DNA of 64,000 nt from Actinophytocola sp963729115 (lineage in GTDB: Bacteria > Actinomycetota > Actinomycetes > Mycobacteriales > Pseudonocardiaceae): NCBI GenBank assembly GCA_963729115.1, contig CAVSMR010000003.1, positions 310,001-374,000 of the forward strand. Reading direction: 5' to 3'. The notes under the pieces were generated by a model. The model saw nothing but the letters and a program-made list of their open reading frames with translations, did no database searches and had not been told where the DNA came from. Below are positions 8,924-17,271 of the stretch, one piece after another (position 1 is the first letter of the stretch; the number at the start of each line of letters is the position of its first letter). The position numbers and the translations under genes were made by a program.

Positions 8924-8937
8924 GGTTGTGAAATCTA
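8908..8937. promoter_or_regulatory. Divergent leaderless promoter with MarR palindrome
   Basis: The 16-mer CACAACCATGGTTGTG at 8915-8930 is a perfect palindrome whose centre CCATGG holds both start codons: ATG 8922-8924 on the plus strand and ATG 8923-8921 on the minus strand. On each side sits a TANNNT -10 box: TAGGAT at 8908-8913 for the plus gene and TAGATT at 8937-8932 for the minus gene. Each is separated from its own ATG by exactly 8 bases. Both transcripts are therefore predicted to start at the A of the ATG, without a leader, and a dimer bound at the palindrome would block both at once. Confidence 0.7.
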
Positions 8938-9407
8938 GCAGGCCGCCGGACGAGCTGCTCGGCGAGTTCGTCCGCGTCGCGCACCGGATCGTCTGGTGCA
9001 CGCTGGCCACCGCCGACCGCCACGGCCGCCCGCGGTCCCGCGTCGTGCACCCGTACTGGGAGCGCACGCCGGACGGCCTCACCGGTTGGGTCTTCACCCG
9101 GCCGGCGACCCCGAAGGTCGCGCACCTGGCGCGGACGCCGTTCGCCTCGTGCTCCTACTGGGACCCGGCCCAGGAGGTCGCCGTCGCCGAGTGCGACGCC
9201 GTGCTCGCCGGCGACGCGGCCAGCCGCCGCAGGCTGTGGGAGCTGGTCTCCACCGCGCCGGAGCCGCTGGGCTTCGACCCGCGGATCATGGGCTGCACGG
9301 ACGCCCTCGACCCGGTGGTCACGGTGCTGCGCATGACGCCGTGGCGGCTGACGACGCCGGCCGGCTCGTGGCAGCGGGCGTCGCTCACCGCTTCGTCCGC
9401 GCCGTAG
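8922..9407 (+). CDS. PPOX-class (F420/FMN) pyridoxamine oxidase-fold protein
   Basis: A 161-residue protein of the split-barrel flavin/F420 reductase fold: HRIVWCTLATADRHGRPRSR is the first beta hairpin typical of PPOX enzymes, followed by VHPYWE and TRPATPKVAHL. Members oxidise pyridoxamine phosphate or reduce diverse substrates with F420H2. The start is fixed by the divergent promoter, where ATG 8922 lies 8 bases after TAGGAT. It is probably controlled by the divergent MarR gene. The last 23 bp overlap the end of the convergent hrpB gene. Confidence 0.85.
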   Translation: MVVKSSRPPDELLGEFVRVAHRIVWCTLATADRHGRPRSRVVHPYWERTPDGLTGWVFTRPATPKVAHLARTPFASCSYWDPAQEVAVAECDAVLAGDAASRRRLWELVSTAPEPLGFDPRIMGCTDALDPVVTVLRMTPWRLTTPAGSWQRASLTASSAP

Positions 9408-11790
9408 GCGTGGCCGTGGTCGGATCTTCCGGCCACGGATGCTTGGGGTAGCGGCCGCGCAGCTCGGTGCGCACCTGCCGGTAGCCCTCGCGCCAGAAGG
9501 ACTTCAGGTCACGCGTGATCGCCACCGGGCGGCCGGCGGGGGAGAGCAGGTGCAGCAGCACGGGCGCGCGCCCGCCCGCCACCGTGGGTGTCTCCGTCCA
9601 GCCGAACGCCTCCTGCACCTTGACCGGCAGGACCGGCTCGTCGCCGGAGTAGTCCACCTTGATCCGCGCGCCGGACGGGACGGCCAGCCGGTCCGGCGCG
9701 AGCTCGTCGAGCCGGGCGGCCGCGGGCCAGGGAAGCAGCCGGCCGAGCGCGTCGTGGACGTCGGCCCGCTCGAGGTCGGCCCGCCGCGTGGCGCGGGCGA
9801 GCTCCGGGCCGAGCCACACCGGGGCCGCCTCGAGCAGCGCGACGTCGTCGACGGCCGGCCAGGGGTCGCCGATCGCCTTGTGCAGCAAGGAAAGGCGATC
9901 CCGCAGGCGGGTGGCCGCCGACGTCCAGCGCAGCAGGCCGAGACCGTCGCGGCGCAGGCCGTCGAGGAGGGCCGCGCGCAGCGCGCCGGCGTCCGGGTCG
10001 GTCAGCGGCCGCTCGCGCAGGACGATCGCGCCGAGCCGGGTGACCCGGCGGGCCACCACGTCGCCGCCGGACCAGGCCACCTCGTCCACTGTGGACAGCA
10101 GGGCCGGGGCGGCGCGCTCGGCCAGGGCCTGGCCGGCGCGCGCGGCGAGCCGGATCTTGCCCTGCGCGCGGCCGGGCTGGCGGTCGGCGCTCGCGATGGC
10201 GAGCCACTCGGGGCCGGTGTCGCGATCGAGCTCCGCGCCGGTGCCACCGGCCATCAGGTACGCCCGCGACCCCGGCGCACGGCGGCGGGCCAGCCGCTCG
10301 GGGTGGGCGAGCGCGACGACGAGCGCGGCGTCGGGTGTCCCTTGTGGACCGGCGGGTACGAGCGCGGCGAGCCGGCGCACCTCCCGGCGCCAGCGGCGGG
10401 TGCGCTCGCCGTCGTCGCGGCGCAGGCGCCGGATGGCGTCCTCGACGTCGTCGCCGGTGGCGAGCGTGTCGTCGTCGAGCAGCGCCACGACCTCGGCCGC
10501 GGCGGTGGCGCCGACCTGCTCCGCGCCGTCGAGCAGCGCCCGGGCCAGGCGCGGGTGCAGGCCGACCCCGGCGATCCGCCGCCCGCGCCCGGTGACGGCG
10601 CCCGCGGGGTCGAGTGCGCCCAGCGCGGTCAGCACGGCGCGGCCGGCGGCGAGCGCGCCGGCCGGCGGCGGGTCCCACCAGTCGAGGCCGGCGCCGTCGG
10701 GCGTGCCCCAGCAGGCGAGCTCCAGGGCGAGCCGGGTGAGGTCGGCGGTGCGGATCTCGGGTTCGGGCTGGGCGGGCAGCGTGGTGTGCTCGTGCTCGGG
10801 CCAGCACCGGTACACCTGGCCCGGCGCCTCCCGGCCCGCGCGCCCGGCCCGCTGCTCGGCGACCGACGCGGAGACCCGGGTGGTGACGAGCCCGCCGAGC
10901 CCGCGCCGGTGGTCCATCGTGGACATGCGGGCGAGGCCGGAGTCCACCACCGCGCGCACGCCCGGCACGGTCAGGCTGGACTCGGCGACCGCGGTGGCGA
11001 GCACCACCCGCTGCCGGTCGCCGGGGCGCAGTGCCGCGTCCTGGCGCGCCGCGGGGAGCCGGCCGTGCAGGGGCACGACGTCGACGCCGGTCAGCAGCGC
11101 GCCGGTGCGGGCGATCTCCCCGGCGCCGGGCAGGAACGCGAGCACGTCACCGGCCGACCCGGCCAGCGCGGTGCGGGCCGCGCGGGCGACGCACGCCTCG
11201 ATGCGCTCGCCCCGGACCGGCGGCGTGTACGCGACGGTCACCGGGTAGGTGCGCACGTGCGCCCGGATCACCGGGGTGGCCGGGCCCAGGAGCTCGGCGA
11301 TCCGGTCGGTGGCCACGGTCGCGGACGTGGCGAGCAGCCGCAGGTCCGGGCGCAGGCCCGCGCGGGCGTCGAGCAGGAGCGTGAGCAGCAGGTCGGCGTC
11401 GAGGTGGCGCTCGTGGCACTCGTCGAGCAGGACCACGTCCGTGCCGGGCAGGGCCGGGTCGGCCTGCAGGCGCCGGACGAGCAGGCCGGTGGTGACGACC
11501 TCGACCCGCGTGCGGGCCGACGTCCGGCGGTCGCCGCGCACGGCGTAGCCGACGGTCTCGCCGACCCGCTCGCCGAGGATGTCCGCCATCCGCGCGGCCG
11601 CCGCCCGGGCCGCGAGCCGCCGCGGCTCGGCCACCACGACGCGGCCGGCCGTGCCCTCGAGCAGCGCGAGCGGGACGACCGTCGTCTTGCCGGTGCCCGG
11701 CGGCGCGACGAGCACGGCCGCGCCGTGCCCGGCGAGCGCCGCGGTGACGTCGGCCAGCACGGCGCGGACGGGAAGGTCGGGCAGCCGCAC
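9385..11790 (-). CDS. hrpB: ATP-dependent helicase HrpB
   Basis: An 801-residue DEAH/DECH helicase of the HrpB type. It shows Walker A PPGTGKTT (residues 30-37), EPRRLAARAAAARMA (motif Ia), DECHERH at 123-129, TSATV (motif III) and AEQRAGRAGR (motif VI). After the helicase core come the winged-helix/ratchet region and the HrpB-specific C-terminal domain (ARIKVDYSGDEPVLPVKVQE). The start is GTG 11790, giving VRLPDLPVRAVL; the open frame continues far upstream but without homology. HrpB is widespread in bacteria and its biological role remains poorly defined; RNA remodelling is assumed. It faces kptA across a 96-bp gap. Confidence 0.95.
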   Translation of the reverse strand: MRLPDLPVRAVLADVTAALAGHGAAVLVAPPGTGKTTVVPLALLEGTAGRVVVAEPRRLAARAAAARMADILGERVGETVGYAVRGDRRTSARTRVEVVTTGLLVRRLQADPALPGTDVVLLDECHERHLDADLLLTLLLDARAGLRPDLRLLATSATVATDRIAELLGPATPVIRAHVRTYPVTVAYTPPVRGERIEACVARAARTALAGSAGDVLAFLPGAGEIARTGALLTGVDVVPLHGRLPAARQDAALRPGDRQRVVLATAVAESSLTVPGVRAVVDSGLARMSTMDHRRGLGGLVTTRVSASVAEQRAGRAGREAPGQVYRCWPEHEHTTLPAQPEPEIRTADLTRLALELACWGTPDGAGLDWWDPPPAGALAAGRAVLTALGALDPAGAVTGRGRRIAGVGLHPRLARALLDGAEQVGATAAAEVVALLDDDTLATGDDVEDAIRRLRRDDGERTRRWRREVRRLAALVPAGPQGTPDAALVVALAHPERLARRRAPGSRAYLMAGGTGAELDRDTGPEWLAIASADRQPGRAQGKIRLAARAGQALAERAAPALLSTVDEVAWSGGDVVARRVTRLGAIVLRERPLTDPDAGALRAALLDGLRRDGLGLLRWTSAATRLRDRLSLLHKAIGDPWPAVDDVALLEAAPVWLGPELARATRRADLERADVHDALGRLLPWPAAARLDELAPDRLAVPSGARIKVDYSGDEPVLPVKVQEAFGWTETPTVAGGRAPVLLHLLSPAGRPVAITRDLKSFWREGYRQVRTELRGRYPKHPWPEDPTTATPTARTKR

Positions 11791-11840
11791 GTCTGCGAGT
11801 GTGCCGGGCGCGCGGACCGGCCGAGCAGGCGGCGGCCCGT

Positions 11841-11856
11841 GGTGACTCAGATCACA
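11841..11856. promoter_or_regulatory. CRP/FNR-type operator before kptA
   Basis: GTGACTCAGATCACA carries the perfect GTGA-N6-TCAC palindrome of cyclic-AMP receptor type regulators (consensus TGTGA-N6-TCACA; only the outermost left base differs). It lies in the divergent hrpB/kptA gap, 31-46 bp upstream of the annotated kptA start. Confidence 0.5.
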
Positions 11857-11886
11857 TTTCCCATGGTCGGCAGAATGGTCGGTGTC

Positions 11887-12426
11887 ATGGACGAGAAGCG
11901 GATGGTGAAGGTCTCCAAGCGCCTGTCGCTGCACCTGCGGCACGCGCCGGAGCAGATCGGGCTCGAGCTCGGCCCGGGCGGCTGGGTGGCGGTCGACGAG
12001 CTGCTGGACGCGCTGTCGCGCAACGGGTTCCCGGTCGATCGCGAGGAGCTGGCCGAGGTGGTGGCGAGCAGCGACAAGCAGCGTTTCGCCGTCGACGACA
12101 CCGGCACGATGATCCGCGCCAACCAGGGCCACTCCGTGCCGGTCGACCTCGGGCTCGCCGAGGCGGAGCCGCCGGACCTGCTCTTCCACGGCACGGTCGG
12201 CGCCGCGCTGGCCGCCATCCGCCGCGACGGCCTGCGACCGATGCGGCGCCACCACGTGCACCTGTCGGCCTCCGTCGAGACCGCGACCCGGGTCGGCGCC
12301 CGGCGGGGCGAAGCGGTCGTGCTGGAGGTCGACGCGGCGGGCATGCGGGCCGGTGGCCACCGGTTCTTCCGCAGCGCCAACGACGTCTGGCTGGTGGCCG
12401 CGGTGCCGCCCGAATACCTGCGGTAG
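11887..12426 (+). CDS. kptA: RNA 2'-phosphotransferase (Tpt1/KptA family)
   Basis: A 179-residue KptA/Tpt1 enzyme, which uses NAD+ to remove an internal RNA 2'-phosphate, leaving ADP-ribose 1'',2''-cyclic phosphate. Seen here are the family signatures: SKRLSLHLRHAP with the conserved Arg-His, NQGHS, LFHGT, HHVHLS and the NAD-binding Arg in RVGARRG. In yeast the reaction ends tRNA splicing; in bacteria no fixed substrate is known. Three in-frame ATGs (11863, 11875, 11887) compete for the start. I chose the third because homology begins there; none has a strong ribosome site. A CRP-type palindrome lies upstream. Confidence 0.92.
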   Translation: MDEKRMVKVSKRLSLHLRHAPEQIGLELGPGGWVAVDELLDALSRNGFPVDREELAEVVASSDKQRFAVDDTGTMIRANQGHSVPVDLGLAEAEPPDLLFHGTVGAALAAIRRDGLRPMRRHHVHLSASVETATRVGARRGEAVVLEVDAAGMRAGGHRFFRSANDVWLVAAVPPEYLR

Positions 12427-12483
12427 CCGTTCGGGTACCCTGCTGACCGGGGGCGACCGGCACCAGCTGGGGGAAGGCGACGC

Positions 12484-14613
12484 GTGGACACGGCAACTGA
12501 ACAACGCCGCGACCACCCGGCGCCAGGTACCGACAGCGCGTCGCGTGGGTTCCGCACCGACGTCCAGGCGTTGCGGGCGATCGCCGTGCTGGCCGTGGTG
12601 GTCAACCACATCTGGCCCGACCATCTCTCCGGCGGCTATGTCGGCGTCGACGTCTTCTTCGTCATCTCCGGGTTCCTGATCAGCTCGCACCTCGACCGCG
12701 AGCTCGTCGCCACCGGCCGGGTGCGCCTCGGCCGCTTCTACGCCCGCCGCGTGCGCCGGCTGCTGCCCGCGGCGTTCCTCGTGCTGGGGCTCTGCATCCT
12801 CGCCGCGTACCTGCTGCTGCCCTACCCGCGCTGGGCCGCGAACGCGCAGGAGATCTTCGCCAGCGCGACCTACTGGGAGAACTGGCTGCTCGCCGCCCAC
12901 TCGGTCGACTACTCCGCCGCGGACTCCGCCGCGAGCCTCGTGCAGCACTACTGGTCGCTGTCGGTGGAGGAGCAGTTCTACCTGTTCTGGCCGGTGCTGC
13001 TGTTCCTCCTGTTCAAGATCTGGGTCCGCCCCGCCCAGCTCACCGGCATGGCCCTCGTCGGCGGCGCCTCGCTGTACTACAGCATCTACCTGACCCAGCA
13101 CTCGCCCAACGAGGCCTACTTCGTCACCCCGGTCCGCGTGTGGGAGTTCGCCCTCGGCGCGATCGTCGCGCTCGCCGGCGCGCGGCTCGCGCTGCCCAAG
13201 GCCGTCGCCGGATACGCCTCGCTGGCCGGCCTGTCCATGATCATCGCGGCGGCGGTCTTCTACGGCGACGACACCCCGTTCCCCGGCTACCTCGCGCTCG
13301 TCCCCACCCTCGGTACCGCGCTCGTGATCATGGCCGGCCACCGCGGCGATCGGCAGTGGCACACGGTCGTGACCGGGTCCCGCCCGGTTCAGCTCGTCGG
13401 CGACGTCAGCTACTCGCTCTACCTCTGGCACTGGCCGCTGATCCTGCTCGCCCCGTTCGTGCTCGGCGACCTGCTGCCGGCCGGCCGGCTGACGCTGCCC
13501 TACCAGCTGGGCATCCTCGGCGTGTCGCTGCTCGCGGCCATCGCGTCGAAGTACCTCGTCGAGGACACCGTCCGCACCTGGCAGCCGCTCGCCCGCCGGA
13601 CCGGGCTCACGTTCGCGGCCATGACCGTCGGGCTGGCCGTGCTCGCCGCCTTCTCCTTCGGGCTGACCAACAACTACGACAAGCGCGTGGCCCAGGCCGA
13701 GGCGGCCGCCGAGCGCGCCGCGGCCGCCGCGGTCAAGCGCCCGCCGCCGTGCGTGGGCGCGTCGGCGATGATCCCGGGCAACAAGTGCGCGCGGAAGCTC
13801 GGCCCGGCCACGGTCGTGGAGATGGGCCCGGTCAACGAGTACTACAAGCTCGCCGACAGCTGCGTGTCGACTCCCGAGAACATGGTCGGCGACAAGCGGA
13901 CCACGGTCGTCTGCGACTACAGCGACGGCAAGTCCGACGCGGACGTCGTCTGGCTCATCGGGGACTCGCACGCCCAGCAGTGGCAGAGCCCGCTGATCGA
14001 CATGGCCCGCGAGCGCAAGTGGGTGCTCAAGCTCGCCTACCTCGGCGGCTGCCCGTTCGCCGCGATCGAGTTCGCCGGCTACACGGTGCCCGGCGCGGAC
14101 AAGACCGGCGAGCAGGCGTGCATGGACTGGACCGCGCGGATGTCGGAGGTCATCGCCGACGACGAGCCGACCGCCGTCGTGATGAGCTTCTACGCCCGCA
14201 AGGAGTTCGCCGACGACGGCCGCGGGCGGTCGCAGACCGAGCAGTACCAGGACGGCCTCGAGGAGTACTGGCGGAAGTGGACCGATGCCGGCGCCCGCGT
14301 GGTGGTGCTGGCCGACCCGCCGCTCAACGGCGCCGTCCGCGAGGTCGACTGCGTGGTGATCAACCCGCAGAAACCGACCGCCTGCGCGGTGGACCGCAAG
14401 CTCGCCCAGCCGCCGGACCCGCTGGTCGAGTCCGCGCGGCGGACCGACCTCGACGACGTGTCGCTCGTGGACCTCACCGACTACTTCTGCGACCCGCGGC
14501 GCTGCTACGCGGTGGTGGGCAACGTCGCCGTCTACTACGACGCGAACCACCTCAACCGCGAGTTCAGCCGCAGCCTCAAGCCGATGATCGAGGACGCGCT
14601 CCGCCTCCGCTGA
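12484..14613 (+). CDS. OafA/YrhL-type O-acyltransferase with SGNH domain
   Basis: A 709-residue integral membrane protein with a GTG start after GGGGGAAGG. Residues 1-400 are an acyltransferase-3 domain: FRTDVQALRAIAVL, the catalytic VVNHIWP histidine, GGYVGVDVFFVISGFL and about ten transmembrane segments, including SYSLYLWHWPLI. The C-terminal 300 residues are an extracytoplasmic SGNH hydrolase-like domain: block I GDSHAQQW with Ser, and the Asp-His pair in YYDANHLN. Cysteines at CVGAS, NKCARK, DSCVST and VVCDY may form disulphides. Such fusions O-acetylate cell-surface glycans, the AT3 domain bringing acyl groups across the membrane and the SGNH domain transferring them. It is a single gene. 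Confidence 0.92.
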   Translation: MDTATEQRRDHPAPGTDSASRGFRTDVQALRAIAVLAVVVNHIWPDHLSGGYVGVDVFFVISGFLISSHLDRELVATGRVRLGRFYARRVRRLLPAAFLVLGLCILAAYLLLPYPRWAANAQEIFASATYWENWLLAAHSVDYSAADSAASLVQHYWSLSVEEQFYLFWPVLLFLLFKIWVRPAQLTGMALVGGASLYYSIYLTQHSPNEAYFVTPVRVWEFALGAIVALAGARLALPKAVAGYASLAGLSMIIAAAVFYGDDTPFPGYLALVPTLGTALVIMAGHRGDRQWHTVVTGSRPVQLVGDVSYSLYLWHWPLILLAPFVLGDLLPAGRLTLPYQLGILGVSLLAAIASKYLVEDTVRTWQPLARRTGLTFAAMTVGLAVLAAFSFGLTNNYDKRVAQAEAAAERAAAAAVKRPPPCVGASAMIPGNKCARKLGPATVVEMGPVNEYYKLADSCVSTPENMVGDKRTTVVCDYSDGKSDADVVWLIGDSHAQQWQSPLIDMARERKWVLKLAYLGGCPFAAIEFAGYTVPGADKTGEQACMDWTARMSEVIADDEPTAVVMSFYARKEFADDGRGRSQTEQYQDGLEEYWRKWTDAGARVVVLADPPLNGAVREVDCVVINPQKPTACAVDRKLAQPPDPLVESARRTDLDDVSLVDLTDYFCDPRRCYAVVGNVAVYYDANHLNREFSRSLKPMIEDALRLR

Positions 14614-14623
14614 CCCGCTGACC

Positions 14624-14637
14624 CTCCCGCGTGGGAG
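14624..14637 (+). terminator. Weak hairpin after the acyltransferase
   Basis: CTCCC-GCGT-GGGAG, 11 bp after the stop codon. The stem is short and no T run follows, so this is only a possible terminator. Confidence 0.3.
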
Positions 14638-14660
14638 AGACCACACGGGCGGACCCGGCC

Positions 14661-14692
14661 CAAATGCATAAGCAAGTGATATAAAATTGGGG
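14661..14692 (+). promoter_or_regulatory. AT-rich promoter of the MarR/MFS operon
   Basis: The bases from CAAATGCATAAGCAAG to the MarR start are unusually AT-rich for this window. TAAAAT at 14682-14687 fits the actinobacterial -10 and ends only 5 bases before the ATG, so the transcript has a very short leader or none. TGCATAAGCA within it is a small TGC/GCA palindrome that could be a MarR half-site. Confidence 0.5.
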
Positions 14693-15136
14693 ATGGCCGC
14701 ATACGACGCCGCGGAGCTCTCCGCCGCCCTCGAGGAACTCGTCCGCAGCTACCGGCGGCTGAACCCGGCGGGCGGGCTCTCCGCCACGGCCGCGGCCACG
14801 CTGTCCAGCCTGGACCGGCGCGGGCCCGCGCGGCTCACCGAGCTGGCCGTCCAGGAGGGCGTCAGCCAGCCGGCCATGACCCAGCTGATCACCCGGCTGC
14901 AGGGCGCGGGCCTGGCCACCCGCGAGCCCGATCCCGCGGACGGCCGCGTGGTGCGGGTGCGCATCACGGACACCGGCCGCGCGGAGCTGCGCCACCGGCG
15001 GGCGGTGCGGACCACCCGGCTCGCCGCGCTCCTCGAGCGGCTCCCCGTCGCCGAGCAGGAAGCGCTGACCGCCGCCCTCCCGGCGGTCGCCACGCTGACG
15101 CGGCTGTCCCACGAACGAGAACGGAGCACGTCATGA
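14693..15136 (+). CDS. MarR-family regulator of the adjacent transporter
   Basis: A 147-residue MarR protein. ARLTELAVQEGVSQPAMTQL is the helix-turn-helix, and LATREPDPADGRVVRVRITD the wing with the typical DPxDxR motif. Its stop overlaps the transporter ATG by 4 bp (ATGA), so the two are co-translated. The arrangement is the standard one for a self-regulated MarR/drug-exporter pair: the regulator sits at its own promoter and is released when the exported compound or a signal binds. Confidence 0.92.
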   Translation: MAAYDAAELSAALEELVRSYRRLNPAGGLSATAAATLSSLDRRGPARLTELAVQEGVSQPAMTQLITRLQGAGLATREPDPADGRVVRVRITDTGRAELRHRRAVRTTRLAALLERLPVAEQEALTAALPAVATLTRLSHERERSTS

Positions 15137-16839
15137 CCGGCGCGGGCGCCGCCAGCCCCTTCAAGCAGCCGAAGGCCGTGTTCGCGGTCGCGTTCGCCTG
15201 CGTCGTGTCCTTCATGGGCATCGGCCTGGTGGACCCGATCCTGCCCGCCATCTCGCACGACCTGAACGCCACGCCGAGCCAGGTGACGCTGCTGTTCACG
15301 AGCTACCTGGTGATCACCGCGGTGGCCATGCTGAGCACCGGCTGGGTGTCCAGCCGCATCGGCGCGAAGAAGACCCTGATCGCCGGGCTCGCGCTGATCG
15401 TCGTGTTCAGCGCGCTGGCCGGCACGTCGGACTCGATCGCGGGCATCGTGGGCTTCCGGGCCGGCTGGGGCGTGGGCAACGCCCTGTTCATCGCGACCTC
15501 GCTCGCGGTCATCGTGGCGTCGGCGACCGGCGGGTTCGTCGGCGCGATCGTCCTGTACGAGACCTCGCTGGGGGTCGGCATCGCGGTCGGCCCGCTGCTC
15601 GGCGGCCTGCTCGGCGACATCAGCTGGCGCGGCCCGTTCTTCGGCGTGGCCGTGCTCATGGCCATCGCGCTGCTCGCGACCGTGATCCTCGTCGAACCGC
15701 TGCCCAGACCGGACCACCGCACGAGCATCCTGGAACCGTTGCGGGCCCTGCGCCACCGCGGGCTGGCGCTGATGTCGCTGACCGCGCTCTGCTACAACTG
15801 GGCGTTCTTCACGGTGCTGGGCTACGCGCCGTTCCCGATGGGGCTCGGCGCGATCGAGCTCGGCCTCGTGTTCACCGGCTGGGGCGCGCTCGTCGCGATC
15901 TTCTCCGTGTTCGGCGCGCCCTGGCTGCAGGCCCGCCTGGGCATCGCCCGCACGCTGTACCTCAACCTGTTCCTGTTCGCGCTCACCGTGCTCGTCATCG
16001 CGATCTGGACGACCACCCCCGCGGTGCTGATCGTCTGCGTGATCGTCGCCGGCGTGTTCATCGGCGTGAACAACACGGTCACCACCCAGGCGGTCATGAC
16101 GATCTCGCCGGTGGAGCGCCCGGTCGCCTCCGCCGCCTACGGGTTCGTCCGCTTCATCGGCGGCGGGCTCGCCCCGTTCGCGGCCGGCCAGCTCGTCGAG
16201 GCGACCAACATCCACGTGCCGTTCTTCATCGGGGCCGGCACGCTGCTCGTCGGCATCCTCATCCTGCGCTCGGCGCGCGCGGAGCTGGCCCACGCCGAGC
16301 GGGTACAGGCGCAGAGCGTCGCCGCGCCGCCCGCGGACGCGCCGTCGCTGTCCACGGTGGAGCTCGACACCGGCGCGGCGGCTAGCACCGAGCGCCCGAT
16401 CGTCGCGGCGATCGACGACTCGCCCACGGCCCACCAGGTCGCCGGCACCGCCGGGCGCCTCGCCGCGGTCAACGGCCGGGCGGTGCACGTGCTGCACGTT
16501 CAGGAGCAGGTCTCCACGACGGAGGCGGCGGCCGGCGGCGAGGCGCTGGCGGCGGCCCGCGAGCTCGTGCGCACGCACCTGAAACGCCTGGCGGCCGACG
16601 GCGTGCCCGTGGTCGGGCACGTGCTGCGCAACGCCGGCGACCACGGCGCGGCCGGGCGGGCGATCAGCGAGTACGCCAACGAGATCGGCGCGCGGGCGGT
16701 CGTCATCGGCGCGCCGACCCACGGCGGGCTGCCGGCCCTGATGGATGCGAGCGCGAGCCGGGAGATCTGGCGGACCGTCCACTGCGACGTCCTCATCGTC
16801 AACCCGGCCACCGTGCTCGCCGGCGCCGCGGCCGGCTGA
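15133..16839 (+). CDS. MFS transporter fused to a universal stress protein domain
   Basis: A 568-residue fusion. Residues 1-385 are a 12-helix major facilitator of the drug-efflux type: GIGLVDPILPAISHDL in helix 1, the loop GWVSSRIGAKKTL (motif A), and helix 12 ending at LRSARAELAH. After a linker (AAPPADAPSLSTVELDTGAAA) the last 145 residues form a UspA domain: PIVAAIDDSPTAHQV, VNGRAVHVLHVQEQV, and GARAVVIGAPTHGGLPALM followed by VHCDVLIVNP. The Usp part lies on the cytoplasmic side and may bind a nucleotide, although the usual G-2x-G-9x-G(S/T) motif is not clearly present. It is translationally coupled to a MarR regulator. Usp fusions are well known for cation antiporters; for an MFS exporter the arrangement is less familiar to me. 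Confidence 0.9.
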   Translation: MTGAGAASPFKQPKAVFAVAFACVVSFMGIGLVDPILPAISHDLNATPSQVTLLFTSYLVITAVAMLSTGWVSSRIGAKKTLIAGLALIVVFSALAGTSDSIAGIVGFRAGWGVGNALFIATSLAVIVASATGGFVGAIVLYETSLGVGIAVGPLLGGLLGDISWRGPFFGVAVLMAIALLATVILVEPLPRPDHRTSILEPLRALRHRGLALMSLTALCYNWAFFTVLGYAPFPMGLGAIELGLVFTGWGALVAIFSVFGAPWLQARLGIARTLYLNLFLFALTVLVIAIWTTTPAVLIVCVIVAGVFIGVNNTVTTQAVMTISPVERPVASAAYGFVRFIGGGLAPFAAGQLVEATNIHVPFFIGAGTLLVGILILRSARAELAHAERVQAQSVAAPPADAPSLSTVELDTGAAASTERPIVAAIDDSPTAHQVAGTAGRLAAVNGRAVHVLHVQEQVSTTEAAAGGEALAAARELVRTHLKRLAADGVPVVGHVLRNAGDHGAAGRAISEYANEIGARAVVIGAPTHGGLPALMDASASREIWRTVHCDVLIVNPATVLAGAAAG

Positions 16840-16848
16840 CCCGCGACG

Positions 16849-17271
16849 TCAGCCGCGCGCCTCGCACCACTTCTTCAGGCTGGACGCCTCCAGGTCGACC
16901 AGCCGCCGGATCGTGCGGCCGACGAACAGGGCCGCGACGGGGGCCAGCGGGCCGGTGAGCTCGAACGTCAGCAGCGCCTCGACCCCGCCGTCCCGTTCGG
17001 TCACCGCGTGCTCGGCGGCCATCCGCACGCCCGGGCTGGTCGCCGCCCACGTGAAGGCCCGGTCCGGGGCCAGCTCGGTCACGGTCCACGTGCGCTTCGG
17101 CTGGTTCGGCTGGCGGACCTCGGCCGTGCTGCCCACCCGCAGCTCGCCGTCGTCGAGGCGCCGGACCGCGGTCATCGTCGGTGTCCACTCCGGCCAGGTC
17201 TCGACCATCCGCACGGTCTGCCACACCAGCTCGGCGGGCGCGTCGATCGTGATCATGCGCTCGTGCCGCAT
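16849..17271 (-). CDS. SRPBCC-family small-ligand binding protein
   Basis: A 140-residue START/Bet v1-like (SRPBCC) protein: ITIDAPAELVWQTVRMVETWPEWTP is the typical first strand and helix pair, and the last helix is VGRTIRRLVDLEASSLKKWCE. The start ATG is preceded by GGAGGGG. Such proteins bind hydrophobic ligands in a deep cavity, and many are polyketide cyclase-like or unassigned. It is monocistronic and converges on the MFS-Usp gene with a 9-bp gap. Confidence 0.88.
   Translation of the reverse strand: MRHERMITIDAPAELVWQTVRMVETWPEWTPTMTAVRRLDDGELRVGSTAEVRQPNQPKRTWTVTELAPDRAFTWAATSPGVRMAAEHAVTERDGGVEALLTFELTGPLAPVAALFVGRTIRRLVDLEASSLKKWCEARG

Noticed and set aside
9439..11875. Long plus-strand frame over hrpB that joins in-frame to kptA
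   Set aside because: The part before 11863 has no homology and is antisense to a complete helicase; only the kptA part is real.
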